Source of the DNA: Hyphomicrobiales bacterium
GTDB taxonomy: Bacteria > Pseudomonadota > Alphaproteobacteria > Rhizobiales > Rhizobiaceae
DNA length: 64,000 nt
Assembly (NCBI GenBank): GCA_900467745.1
Contig: UBQW01000062.1
Span: forward strand, 55,111 to 119,110
Reading direction: 5' to 3'
The position numbers were made by a program, and so were the translations under genes. The notes beneath the pieces were generated by a model. That model ran no database searches. It was not told the origin of the DNA and was given only the letters and a program-made list of their open reading frames with translations. This document shows, in pieces, positions 28,599 through 37,757 of the stretch; within the stretch, counting starts at the first letter, position 1, and each line of letters starts with the position of its first letter.

Positions 28599-30320
28599 AT
28601 GATCGATATTTCCGCCGCCAATACGCTTCGTTTCCAAGACCTCGGCGCAGTCAAGGACATTGACGTCGTCATTCTCGGCGCGGGTATCAATGGCGCGGGT
28701 ACATTCCGCGATCTTTGCGTGCAGGGGATCGATTGCCTGATCGTGGACAAGGCGGACTTCGGCTCCGGCACGAGCTCGGCCCCGTCGCGACTGATCCATG
28801 GCGGATTGAAATATCTCGAGACCGGCGAGTTTGGGCTGGTCGCGCAATCGACGCTGGAGCGCAATCTGTTGCTGCGCAACGCGCCGCATTGCGTGGAGCC
28901 GCTTCCGACCTTCATTCCCGTTTTTTCATGGACACGAGGCATATGGGCGGCGCTCAGGACGTTGACCGGCTCGACCACGGCACCGCGCAGCCGCGGCGCA
29001 GTCCTCGTGAAGATCGGGCTGCGGATGTACGATTTCTTCGGCGCCCGCAACCGGGTGATGCCGAACCATCGCTTTCTCCTCAAAAAGAAGGCGCTCAAGG
29101 AGATGCCGCATGTCACGCCCGCCATCGTCGCGGGTGGCATCTATTACGACGCCAAAATCAGCCGCCCGGAACGCCTGGTCTACGAACTCGTGACGGACGG
29201 CCTGCAGGCCAACGAGCACGCGCTGGCGACCAACTTCACGGCGCTGATCTCGTCGGAAAACGGCGTGCTGACCTTCAAGCGCGCGAATGGTGAGACGTTT
29301 TCTGTTCGTCCGAAGTTGGTCATCAACGCCGCCGGACCATGGATCGATCATGCCAACGCCTCGCTCAAAGCGCCAACCAAGCTGATCGGCGGCACCAAAG
29401 GTTCGCATATCCTGCTCGACCACCCCGAACTGGTGAAAAGCCTCAATGGCCACATGATCTACTTCGAGGCCGATGACGGCCGCATCTGCCTCGTCTACGA
29501 CTATCTCGGACTTGCCATGGTCGGCTCGACCGACATTCCGGCGAGCGACCCGGAAAACGTCCGATGTGAGGAGACGGAAATAGAATATTTCATCGAGAGC
29601 GTGCGCTCCCTTCTCCCTTCGCTACGCTTCAGCCGCGACCAGGTTGTCTACACCTATAGCGGCATTCGCCCGCTGCCGGCCTCTGATGCCGCCTCGCCGG
29701 GCCTTATCAGCCGCGATCACTCCGCGCCGGTGTTGGAAGCAACAGCCGAGCGTCCCTTCGCTGTTGTATCCCTGGTCGGAGGAAAATGGACGACGTTCCG
29801 TGGCTTCTCCGAGGAAGTCGCCGATCTCGTGCTCAGTCGGCTGCAGCGCCCACGCCGCCAATCGACGCAGCAGCTGGCAATCGGGGGCGGACGGCAGTTT
29901 CCTGGTGACGCCGCTCAGCGCCGGGCCTGGATTGACGGAGCAGTTCAAAAGAGCGGGATTGATATCAAACGCGCCGATACGCTCCTGTCTCGATATGGGA
30001 CCACGGCGTCCGCGATCCTCGACCACGCTGCAACATCACCCCATCGCGACAGCGAGCGGCTCTCGAATGCCGAACACTACAGTCTGCTCGAGATCGACTG
30101 GATCGCCAGAAAAGAGTTCGTGGTTCATCTCTCCGATATCGTCCTTCGCCGGACGACGATCGCGATCGAAGGCGCCTTGACGATGGCTGGCCTGAAGGAC
30201 ATGGCTAAGGTTGCGGCGGCAGCACTTGACTGGGATGTGGCACGCGCAGAAGCGGAAATCGATGACGTCAGGACGACCCTTCGCGATTTCCACGGGCAGG
30301 ATCTCAAGCGCGTGGATTGA
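28599..30320 (+). CDS. GlpD-like FAD-dependent polyol-phosphate dehydrogenase
   Basis: 573 residues. FAD motif VILGAGINGAGTFRD, then GTSSAPSRLIHGGLKYLE, and a C-terminal DAO_C-like region from about 390. It is a paralogue of EryB but longer. The ATG at 28599 is chosen because AGGAC lies upstream; an ATG at 28575 and a TTG at 28569 lack a ribosome site. It probably oxidises the product of the kinase at 27011-28540; glycerol-3-phosphate dehydrogenase is the alternative. Confidence 0.85.
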   Translation: MIDISAANTLRFQDLGAVKDIDVVILGAGINGAGTFRDLCVQGIDCLIVDKADFGSGTSSAPSRLIHGGLKYLETGEFGLVAQSTLERNLLLRNAPHCVEPLPTFIPVFSWTRGIWAALRTLTGSTTAPRSRGAVLVKIGLRMYDFFGARNRVMPNHRFLLKKKALKEMPHVTPAIVAGGIYYDAKISRPERLVYELVTDGLQANEHALATNFTALISSENGVLTFKRANGETFSVRPKLVINAAGPWIDHANASLKAPTKLIGGTKGSHILLDHPELVKSLNGHMIYFEADDGRICLVYDYLGLAMVGSTDIPASDPENVRCEETEIEYFIESVRSLLPSLRFSRDQVVYTYSGIRPLPASDAASPGLISRDHSAPVLEATAERPFAVVSLVGGKWTTFRGFSEEVADLVLSRLQRPRRQSTQQLAIGGGRQFPGDAAQRRAWIDGAVQKSGIDIKRADTLLSRYGTTASAILDHAATSPHRDSERLSNAEHYSLLEIDWIARKEFVVHLSDIVLRRTTIAIEGALTMAGLKDMAKVAAAALDWDVARAEAEIDDVRTTLRDFHGQDLKRVD

Positions 30321-30332
30321 TCCAAGGCTTTG

Positions 30333-32147
30333 CTAGGCGAGACGTGACATCGCCTGCCCGTCAGACTTGTAGTGCTGACCAAACTCCCGCAATAGCCAGG
30401 CGGCCGAATGACGGTCGACCGCCTTGTGAAACAGGTAGCCCTGCCCCAGCATGCAGCCGAGCGCCCGCAAATGTTCGGCTTGCATCTCGGTTTCTATTCC
30501 TTCGGCGACCACACGGATGCCGAGTTTCTCCGTGATCCCCATTAGGCCTTCGATGATCACCGCGCCTGCATCACCGGGCACGAGCCGATCCACGAAAGAT
30601 TTGTCAATCTTGATGATGTCCACGGGAACGGTCAAAAGATGAGTCAATGACGCAAAGCCGGTCCCAAAATCGTCGAGCGCAACGCGCAGCCCCCTGGACC
30701 GCATGGCCTTGATCTCGTTTGCCACTACATGATCGCCCTGGCCGAGGTAGACGGATTCGGTGACCTCGATGATGACATGCTTCAGCGGGATACCCGCTGC
30801 CGCGAACGCGCTGCACAGCCGCTCCTGAAGATGGCCGGCATGGAAATCCGCAGCCGACAGATTGATGCCGACATGCTGGAACGGCAAGCCCATATCGAGC
30901 CAGTGACGAACATCGGCTGCAACACGTGACAGCATACGCTCTGTCAACTCAGACGCTACCTGCGCGTCCAGTGTCGCATCATGAAAATTCGCAGCCGACA
31001 CGACTTCCCCTGCCGCAGTCGTCATCCGGCAAAGCGCCTCGAAACCGACGATCTCGCGGGTGTCCAAGCGTAAGATCGGCTGATAATGAGCATCGATGCG
31101 GTCTTGCGCCAGGGCTACACTGACGTCGCGAATGGCACGGAAGCGCCGCGTGAGTGCAGTTCCCAGCCCCGTATGGTAAGGCGTATATTGACCACGGTTG
31201 CGTTCCTTGCCGTGATAGAGCGCCACATCCGCATTGTGCCGAACCTGCTCGGGCGTCTCGTCGATCTCGGCGATCGCGCCACCGACGCTGGCGGCGGGAA
31301 AGACCACGTGACCATCGCACTGAGCCGGCCTCTTGATCTCCCGCAAGATGTCTTCTGCTTTTGCGGCAAGGTCAGGCTCAGGACCATCATGCAGGATAAT
31401 GGCGAACTCATCGCCGCCCAATCGGAACGTCGCTTCGCTAGGCATGGTGGCCGCCATGCGGCGCGCGACGACCTGGATGAGTGCATCCCCTGCTCCGTGG
31501 CCGAATGTATCGTTGACCAATTTGAGATTGTCGACATCAACAAGCAACATGCCCCAGCTGCGATCTGCGGATCGGTGCTGCTGTTTGAGAACCTCGTTAA
31601 ATCGCGCGCGATTGGGCAGCCCGGTCAGCGCATCGGTATAGGTGAGCGCTTCACGCTCGAGCGCGCGCTCGTTTCTTTCCAGGGCAATCGCGCAAAGATG
31701 GACGCATGCGTCGACGACATCGCGTTCGAGTTGGCTGGGGCCGCGCTTCTCGCGAAAATAAAACGCGAAGGTTGCCAGAACGCGATCACCGCTCATGATT
31801 GGCGTCGACCAGCAGGCCTTGAAGCCCAGCGGCAAAACCAGAGCCTTGAAATCCTGCCACCGCGCATCGTTTTCGATGTCGGTCACCGTAACCGGCACAC
31901 CGTGATAGGCGGCCGTTCCGCAGGAGCCGGCGAGCGGACCGATGGCCAGATTATCGATCGTTTGAGAATAGGCCGGGGGCAGTGATGGTCCGGCGAGCGG
32001 ATGCATGTGGCCATCCCTAACCGCCAAGACCGAACAAACCGTCCAGGGGATCGCTGCCTCCACGCGTACACACAGCGCATGGATGACGGCGCACAGCGGC
32101 TCACCTTTGGCGATCATTTCAAGAATGGCGTTCTGCAGCGTCAGCAT
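30333..32147 (-). CDS. GAF-GGDEF-EAL c-di-GMP protein
   Basis: About 604 residues. An N-terminal GAF-like sensor (about 10-155) is followed by GGDEF (RLGGDEFAI, active-site motif intact, no RxxD inhibitory site seen just upstream) and EAL (FEALCRM, INLSAADF, DDFGTG, KIDKSFV, VAEGIET). Both catalytic motifs look intact, so it could make or degrade c-di-GMP, or one domain could regulate the other. The ATG at 32147 gives the common MLTLQNAILEMIAKGE start; in-frame starts at 32177 and 32213 are possible. Confidence 0.87.
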   Translation of the reverse strand: MLTLQNAILEMIAKGEPLCAVIHALCVRVEAAIPWTVCSVLAVRDGHMHPLAGPSLPPAYSQTIDNLAIGPLAGSCGTAAYHGVPVTVTDIENDARWQDFKALVLPLGFKACWSTPIMSGDRVLATFAFYFREKRGPSQLERDVVDACVHLCAIALERNERALEREALTYTDALTGLPNRARFNEVLKQQHRSADRSWGMLLVDVDNLKLVNDTFGHGAGDALIQVVARRMAATMPSEATFRLGGDEFAIILHDGPEPDLAAKAEDILREIKRPAQCDGHVVFPAASVGGAIAEIDETPEQVRHNADVALYHGKERNRGQYTPYHTGLGTALTRRFRAIRDVSVALAQDRIDAHYQPILRLDTREIVGFEALCRMTTAAGEVVSAANFHDATLDAQVASELTERMLSRVAADVRHWLDMGLPFQHVGINLSAADFHAGHLQERLCSAFAAAGIPLKHVIIEVTESVYLGQGDHVVANEIKAMRSRGLRVALDDFGTGFASLTHLLTVPVDIIKIDKSFVDRLVPGDAGAVIIEGLMGITEKLGIRVVAEGIETEMQAEHLRALGCMLGQGYLFHKAVDRHSAAWLLREFGQHYKSDGQAMSRLA

Positions 32148-32271
32148 GATTGTCCCACTCGAGATTACGAAACCCATAGTGGCATGCTCTCGTTCAAATC
32201 GGATTGAATGCATCGTTAAACTTCTATCTTTGCACTCTAACTAAATAAGCTTCTCCTCATTTCTGCTCTGA

Positions 32272-32523
32272 CTATCGCTCCTTCACGTAGACATTGGCCT
32301 CGACCGCAGCTGCAATGAACGCATTTCGTGCCTCCGAGGGCGGTCTCTTGCCGCTTAAAACCTGCTGGCAGGTGCGCTTTGCGGTTTTTAGACTTCGCCC
32401 GCGAGCGATCGGCCACGCCGTATTCAACGCGGTTGCTGCTTCGCTTGTGTTCGTTACCGTTCGAAATTCGCCGAATCTGCTCGCCTGGAAGTAGATCGGC
32501 CGGCTCCACCGTTTCGGGTCCAT
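32272..32523 (-). CDS. DUF982 small protein
   Basis: 83 residues with the DUF982 pattern: PIYFQASRFGEFRTVTNTSE, then ALNTAWP, a basic linker, and ARNAFIAAAVEANV. The ATG at 32523 has GGAGGT 8 bases upstream, an excellent site that excludes longer starts. Family function unknown; common and multi-copy in rhizobia. Confidence 0.8.
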   Translation of the reverse strand: MDPKRWSRPIYFQASRFGEFRTVTNTSEAATALNTAWPIARGRSLKTAKRTCQQVLSGKRPPSEARNAFIAAAVEANVYVKER

Positions 32524-32692
32524 AACGCAATACCTCCGATACCGGTTAACGCACGTGTGGTTGTGTCGTTCCAATATTTCAACGTCAGCGTTGATGCCGG
32601 ACAACCAAAGAAGATTTTAAGCAACTGTGCTTCGCCGGTCATAGCGCCCCGGTCGATACGCGTTACGGTGGTGCGAAACGGGGGCGAATATA

Positions 32693-32911
32693 ATGACAAA
32701 GACAGACTGGCCGAAAGAAGCGCTGACATCGGAAGCGCTGGAAATGCTGGATCGCATACTCACGCATTGGTGCGTCGAACAGAATTGCGACGCGAACAGC
32801 GACCGTGGACAGGCGACAGCCAAGGCGCTGATTGATTGGTTTGAGTTTGGCGTACAAAACGAAAACGAATTGGCGCGACTGGCACGCGACGAACTGCCGC
32901 TGAAGTCCTAG
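32693..32911 (+). CDS. Small hypothetical protein
   Basis: 72 residues, acidic, predicted helical, with LEMLDRILTHWCVEQNC and ALIDWFEFGVQNENELARL. No membrane segment or known motif. It resembles short rhizobial hypotheticals. Weak ribosome site (GGGGG at 32681-32685). Confidence 0.6.
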   Translation: MTKTDWPKEALTSEALEMLDRILTHWCVEQNCDANSDRGQATAKALIDWFEFGVQNENELARLARDELPLKS

Positions 32912-33169
32912 TCTCAGGCAGACCTCGTCGCAGATTGCCGGCATCCAAGATTGAGCAGCAAGCACTTCGTGCGCAAAGAATAATTGTATCCGTCCCAACA
33001 AATGCTGAGAGATGGCGACTGGACAGAGAGGGAGCAAAAAAATCTCTTGGGTGTGATGCAATGCAATATGCATCTCCCTTCCTATGCACTATCCCTTGTT
33101 TCCGGCCGCATTTGACTGCTCCTCCCAGCGGCAGGGTGGCCGTATACATGAAAAAGGATAGCGCCCCAC

Positions 33170-33769
33170 ATGACCAACACTCTTATTGAATCCATCAAGA
33201 AGCGCCGCAGTCAGTATGCTCTCGGCAAGACACTGCCGATTTCCCAGGAAGAAACCACCAAGCTGATCCAGGAAGCCGTCAAGCACACGCCGTCTTCCTT
33301 CAATTCGCAGAGCTCGCGTGTTCTGGTTCTCTACGGCGCAGAAAGCGACAAGCTCTGGGGCTTCGTGATGGACGCACTGCGCAAAATCGTTCCTGCCGAC
33401 GCGTTTGAATCGACCGAAAAGCGCATCAACAGCTTTGCCGCCGGCGCCGGCACCGTTCTCTTTTTCGAAGACCAGGACGTCGTGAAGGGCCTGCAGGAAA
33501 AGTTTGCGCTTTACGCCGACAATTTCCCGATCTGGTCAGAACAGTCGAGCGGCATGGCGCAGTTTGCCGTTTGGGCCGCGCTTGCCGGATCCGACATTGG
33601 CGCCAGCCTGCAGCACTACAATCCGTTGGCCGACGCTGAAATTGCAGCCGCCTGGAACATCCCTTCCTCGTGGAAGCTGCGCGCGCAGATGCCGTTCGGC
33701 GCCAACTCAGCCGCCTTCGGCGAAAAGGCGTTCATGGACGACAGCGATCGCTTCAAAGTCTTCGGCTGA
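33170..33769 (+). CDS. Nitroreductase-family oxidoreductase (Frm2/Hbn1-like)
   Basis: 199 residues, FMN-dependent nitroreductase fold. The N-terminal IKKRRSQYALGK would contact FMN phosphate, with PSSFNSQSSRV near 43-53 and the helix GMAQFAVWAALAGSDIGASLQHYNP near 127-151. Reduces nitroaromatics or quinones with NAD(P)H in related proteins. Next to LysR, hydroquinone reductase and carboxylesterase genes, it fits electrophile detoxification. AAAGGAT upstream of the ATG. Confidence 0.85.
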   Translation: MTNTLIESIKKRRSQYALGKTLPISQEETTKLIQEAVKHTPSSFNSQSSRVLVLYGAESDKLWGFVMDALRKIVPADAFESTEKRINSFAAGAGTVLFFEDQDVVKGLQEKFALYADNFPIWSEQSSGMAQFAVWAALAGSDIGASLQHYNPLADAEIAAAWNIPSSWKLRAQMPFGANSAAFGEKAFMDDSDRFKVFG

Positions 33770-33778
33770 TACTTAGTT

Positions 33779-33801
33779 CCGGCGGCGCCATGCGCCGCCG
33801 G
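33779..33801. terminator. Hairpin after nitroreductase gene
   Basis: CCGGCGGCGC and GCGCCGCCGG form a perfect 10-bp stem with a 3-base loop, followed by CTTCTCT. It probably ends the nitroreductase transcript. Confidence 0.55.
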
Positions 33802-33859
33802 CTTCTCTGCCTGGTCGGGAACGGCTGTAGGGTGGGTGAGTTGACAGGGAGACAGCTAC

Positions 33860-34777
33860 TTGGATCGTCTCGAATGCGACCGCAAGTTCGTTGCCGTCAT
33901 CGACACGGGAAGCTTTGCTGCTGCAGCGGTGCGTCTCGGCACCAGCAGCGGCCAGGCTTCAAAGCTGGTTTCGCGCCTCGAAGCAAGCCTGGGCGTACAG
34001 CTGATCATGCGGACGACGCGCGCGCTTTCCCTTTCCGAGGCCGGACGCTCCTATTACGAACGCGTGAAATCGCTTCTTGAAGAATTCGACGCGCTTGATG
34101 CCTCCGTGCGCAACGCCTCGCGTGCACCATCGGGCCGGTTGCGGATTACCGCGCCGATCACTTTCGGCACGACGCAGCTCACGCCCATCCTCAATCAGTT
34201 CGCGATGGCTTTCCCCGACATCAACCTCGACCTCAGTTTCTCTGATCGGACGGTCAATCTTGTCGACGAAGGATTTGATGCCGCCGTGCGCATCGGGCGC
34301 CCTGAAGATAGCAGTCTGATCGCGCGCAAGCTTTGTGCCGCGCGCATCGTGCTCGTCGCCGCCTCCTCATATCTCGACGAACGCGGCGTACCCCTGACGC
34401 CAGCGGATCTCACGGCTCACGATTGCATCATCGATACCAACTTTCGCGATCCGCTCACCTGGCGGTTCCGCAACAAGCCCGGTTCGCAGCCGCTGTTGAC
34501 CGAAGTCCGGGGACGCATTCAGTTTTCGAATGCTGAGGCCTGCGTTGCTGCAGCCGAAGCGGGCTTAGGCATCGCGCGTGTGCCAAGCTTCGTTGCCGGC
34601 GCGCGACTTCGTCTTCAGTCGGTGCGCCCCTTGCTGTCCGATTTCGAGGATGAGCCGCGCGGTCTTTACGCGGTCTATCCCCCTGCCCGGCATCCGGCAC
34701 TTAAGGTCAGGGTGCTCGTCGATTTCCTGGCCGACGCCTTTCGCGGGCAACCTGCATGGGACAAGGGCTGGCCATGA
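33860..34777 (+). CDS. LysR-family regulator
   Basis: 305 residues from a TTG at 33860, with AGGGAG about 9 bases upstream. N-terminal winged helix (FVAVIDTGSFAAAAVRLGTSSGQASKLVSRLEASLGVQLIMRTTR), then an LTTR substrate-binding domain starting GRLRITAPITFG. Same strand as and upstream of the hydroquinone reductase and carboxylesterase genes, which it probably controls. Confidence 0.88.
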   Translation: MDRLECDRKFVAVIDTGSFAAAAVRLGTSSGQASKLVSRLEASLGVQLIMRTTRALSLSEAGRSYYERVKSLLEEFDALDASVRNASRAPSGRLRITAPITFGTTQLTPILNQFAMAFPDINLDLSFSDRTVNLVDEGFDAAVRIGRPEDSSLIARKLCAARIVLVAASSYLDERGVPLTPADLTAHDCIIDTNFRDPLTWRFRNKPGSQPLLTEVRGRIQFSNAEACVAAAEAGLGIARVPSFVAGARLRLQSVRPLLSDFEDEPRGLYAVYPPARHPALKVRVLVDFLADAFRGQPAWDKGWP

Positions 34778-34887
34778 TTGCTTCCATTTTGGAATGAACT
34801 ATTCTCTTTTTGACTGGATAATCATTGATCTGGAATTGCGTCATATCAAACTCCAACAGCGCGCAAGAACAGATCAGGAGTTTAGTC

Positions 34888-35844
34888 ATGCTCGTGGATG
34901 GCAAGTGGACTGCCGATTGGCACCCCGTGCAGGCAACTGACGCTAAGGGCGGCTTCGTCCGGCAGATTTCGGGTTTTCGAAACTGGGTCACGCCTGATGG
35001 CTGCGCCGGGCAGACCGGTGAAGGCGGCTTCAAGGCCGAGGCCGGCCGCTACCATCTCTACGTCGCGCTCATCTGCCCCTGGGCCTCGCGCACGCTGATC
35101 GGCCGGGCACTGAAGAAGCTGGAAGATGTGATTTCGGTATCGGTCGTCGAACCGGCTCTCTCCGATCAGGGTTGGCGCTTTGGAGACTACCCGGGCGCCA
35201 ATCGCGATGAGCTCAACAGCGCCACCTATATGCACGAAATCTACACCAGCGCCGACCCGCATTACACCGGCCGCGCCACCGTGCCCGTGCTTTGGGACAA
35301 GGAACGCCGCACCATCGTCAACAACGAGTCGGCAGATATCCTGCGGATGCTCAATTCCGGCTTCGGCGCGCTTGCCGATCGCGCGATCGATCTCTACCCG
35401 GAAGATCTGCGCACCGAGATCGACGCCCTTAACGGGCGCATCTATCCGCAGCTCAACAACGGCGTTTATCGCACCGGCTTCGCGACCACACAAGTCGCCT
35501 ATGAGGAAGCCTTCGCCGACGTCTTCACGATGCTCGACGAACTGGAGGCGCGCCTCGAAGGACAGCGACCATTCCTCTTCGGCACGCGACTGACGGAGGC
35601 CGATGTCCGCCTCTTCGTAACGCTCATCCGCTTCGACGCTGCCTATAACGGGCTCTTCAAGTGCAACTTGCGCCGGCTGGCGGATTATTCCAACCTCAGC
35701 CGTTACGTCGACAACATGCTTGCGATACCCGGCATCCGCAAGACGGTCAGCGTCGATCATATCAAACGCGGCTACTACTCGATCAAGGCGCTGAACCCGA
35801 CGGGCATCGTGCCTGTCGGCCCGCAGCTTCCATTCGTGATCTGA
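34888..35844 (+). CDS. Glutathionyl-hydroquinone reductase (Xi-class GST)
   Basis: 318 residues. The thioredoxin-fold part carries the catalytic Cys in ALICPWASRT, and a C-terminal helical GST domain contains LTEADVRLFVTLIRFD. The family reduces glutathionyl-hydroquinones formed during quinone or chlorinated aromatic stress. The ATG at 34888 has CAGGAG 8 bases upstream; the frame opens earlier but without a site. The carboxylesterase follows after 6 bases. Confidence 0.9.
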   Translation: MLVDGKWTADWHPVQATDAKGGFVRQISGFRNWVTPDGCAGQTGEGGFKAEAGRYHLYVALICPWASRTLIGRALKKLEDVISVSVVEPALSDQGWRFGDYPGANRDELNSATYMHEIYTSADPHYTGRATVPVLWDKERRTIVNNESADILRMLNSGFGALADRAIDLYPEDLRTEIDALNGRIYPQLNNGVYRTGFATTQVAYEEAFADVFTMLDELEARLEGQRPFLFGTRLTEADVRLFVTLIRFDAAYNGLFKCNLRRLADYSNLSRYVDNMLAIPGIRKTVSVDHIKRGYYSIKALNPTGIVPVGPQLPFVI

Positions 35845-35850
35845 GAGGAA

Positions 35851-36471
35851 ATGGCCGTGTCGACTGTTGCATCGCATATGCTTGTTATCATGCTCCATGG
35901 CGTTGGTTCGAGCGGCGCCGATCTTGCGCCCTTAGCCAATGCCTGGAAAGTCACACTTCCAAGTGCGGTGTTCGCTTCACCGAATGCGCCGAGCCCATCG
36001 AGTTTCGGCGCGGGCTACCAGTGGTTCAGCGTGTCGGGTGTGACCGAGGACAACAGAAGCGGACGTATCAAGGAGGCGCGCCAGGCTTTTGACGACATTA
36101 TCTCGGCGATCATCAAAGAGAACGGCTTCGCCGATCGGCTCGAGCGCGTCGTTCTGGTCGGCTTCTCGCAGGGCACCATCATGGCGCTCGACGCCGTGGC
36201 GGCCGGGCGCTGGCCAGTCGGCGCCGTCGTCGGCTTCTCCGGTCGCCTCGCCTCGCCGCTTCCGCTCGCGCCCGCGGTCAAGACGCCGGTACTCTTGGTG
36301 CATGGCAGCGCCGATCCGGTCATTCCGGCGACTGAAACGACGCGTGCCGCCGCGGCTCTTCAGACGTTTGGCATCAACGTGGAAACGATCATCGTTCCTG
36401 GGCTCGGCCATACAATTTCGGCTGACGGCGCTGCACGGGCGGGTGCGTTTATGGCTGAAGCGCTGAAGTGA
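35851..36471 (+). CDS. Phospholipase/carboxylesterase family hydrolase (YpfH/MhqD-like)
   Basis: 206 residues, alpha/beta hydrolase. Nucleophile Ser in VGFSQGTIMA, Asp in HGSADPVIP, His in GLGHTIS; oxyanion region MLHGVGSSG near the N-terminus. GAGAGGAA precedes the ATG. It is co-transcribed with the hydroquinone reductase. In Bacillus the related MhqD belongs to a quinone-responsive regulon, which fits the neighbours here. Confidence 0.87.
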   Translation: MAVSTVASHMLVIMLHGVGSSGADLAPLANAWKVTLPSAVFASPNAPSPSSFGAGYQWFSVSGVTEDNRSGRIKEARQAFDDIISAIIKENGFADRLERVVLVGFSQGTIMALDAVAAGRWPVGAVVGFSGRLASPLPLAPAVKTPVLLVHGSADPVIPATETTRAAAALQTFGINVETIIVPGLGHTISADGAARAGAFMAEALK

Positions 36472-36484
36472 TCCAGACCTCGGA

Positions 36485-36526
36485 AAGTGAGAGCGTTGCG
36501 CCTAGCTCGGCGCAACGCTCTCACTT
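36485..36526. terminator. Perfect 18-bp hairpin between convergent genes
   Basis: Bases 36485-36502 and 36509-36526 are exact reverse complements (core GAGAGCGTTGCGCC) with a 6-base loop. It lies between the carboxylesterase and RibD-like gene ends and should stop transcription in both directions despite having no long T-run. Confidence 0.7.
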
Positions 36527-36530
36527 AAGG

Positions 36531-37232
36531 CTAGGCCGAAGCCATTACGGCGTATTTCAGATGCAGTAGACCGTCGTCCAGTCTGTCGCACGAGAGCAGC
36601 GAAAGCTCGCACTTTCCCGCCAGGCCATCGTTTCCATACTCGATGAAACGGTCGCTTCCCTTGCGCGCATCGATTGCCGGCGCCACGAGCAGGCTCAGTT
36701 CATCAACCAATCCGGCCGCGAAGAACGAGCCATTGACACCGGCTCCGCCTTCCAGAAGCAGCCGGCGGATACTGAATTCGCGTCCGAGTATTTCCAGCAA
36801 GCTTGCAAGATCCATCTCTTGATTGTCGGAGACGATGTAAGACACGCGGTCGGCAACGAGTTCAGCGAGGTGCAGATCGGAGACATCCTTGCCGAGCAGA
36901 ACGATCACATGATCGCCGTCGAAATCACCGCTGTTGAAATGCAGCTTTCCATGCTGATCGACAGCAATGGCAAAGCTCTTGGCGTCCGGGTTGGCGATAT
37001 GCAGCGATCGATCGACGTCAAAATGTCCCTCCGGCGGATGCGGACCGGCCTTTGACATTTCGGCCATGGTGACGCGGCCAACCAGCCAGCCGTCGGCGTC
37101 AAACGTCTTGTGCATGGCCTCATAAGTTTCCGACCATCCGGCGCGATCGCCATCTGGGCTAGACGTCCAGCGGCTCGGATGAAGGCCGCCGTCGAGCGAG
37201 GTGATCATGTGACAGGTAACGTGTGGTCTCAT
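36531..37232 (-). CDS. RibD C-terminal-domain / dihydrofolate-reductase-like protein
   Basis: 233 residues of the RibD_C fold: N-terminal MRPHVTCHMITSLDGG, VGRVTMAEM near 52-60, and LLLEGGAGVNGSFFAAGLVDEL near 159-180. Such stand-alone domains are NADPH reductases of uncertain substrate. The ATG at 37232 overlaps the stop of the upstream cupin gene by 4 bases, so the longer open frame upstream is not needed. Confidence 0.85.
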   Translation of the reverse strand: MRPHVTCHMITSLDGGLHPSRWTSSPDGDRAGWSETYEAMHKTFDADGWLVGRVTMAEMSKAGPHPPEGHFDVDRSLHIANPDAKSFAIAVDQHGKLHFNSGDFDGDHVIVLLGKDVSDLHLAELVADRVSYIVSDNQEMDLASLLEILGREFSIRRLLLEGGAGVNGSFFAAGLVDELSLLVAPAIDARKGSDRFIEYGNDGLAGKCELSLLSCDRLDDGLLHLKYAVMASA

Positions 37233-37630
37233 GATGCGTCGGTCCCCGCGTAATCCTGATCCGTAACCTTCTCCATCCAGGTGACCGCGGACCCATCTTT
37301 CATTTCCGCAATCGCGAGATGGCTCATGGCGCATTTGGACGAGGCTCCATGCCAGTGTCTTTCGCCAGGCTCGAACCAGACGATATCGCCAGGGCGAATT
37401 TCCTCGATCACTCCGCCCTCGCGCTGAACCAAGCCCAACCCCGACAATACGATCAATGTTTGCCCCAGAGGATGCGTGTGCCATGCGGTCCGGGCACCCG
37501 GCTCGAAAGTAACGGTCGCTCCGCTCAGGTTTCCACTACCACTAAATCGCCCATCAAGGCGTACCGCACCGGTGAAATAGTCATCCGGCCCCTTCGACGA
37601 TGCCTGCGCGCCACTTGCCGTAATATCCAC
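37229..37630 (-). CDS. Cupin-domain protein
   Basis: 133 residues. Both cupin motifs are present: HTHPLGQTLIVLSG with metal His pair, and the second motif GERHWHG. The GTG at 37630 is chosen because CAGGAG lies 7 bases upstream. Translationally coupled to the RibD-like gene. No substrate can be assigned. Confidence 0.85.
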   Translation of the reverse strand: MDITASGAQASSKGPDDYFTGAVRLDGRFSGSGNLSGATVTFEPGARTAWHTHPLGQTLIVLSGLGLVQREGGVIEEIRPGDIVWFEPGERHWHGASSKCAMSHLAIAEMKDGSAVTWMEKVTDQDYAGTDAS

Positions 37631-37757
37631 TGTCGAACTCCTGTGAGCGTTTTGGTTGACGTTCCATTGAGCGAAATAGGCCAGCCAACCATCCACGACT
37701 AGGTGCCTCGGAGCGCATGGTGTTATATGCGCGTTTCATGAGCCGCTGTCGCGCGCG

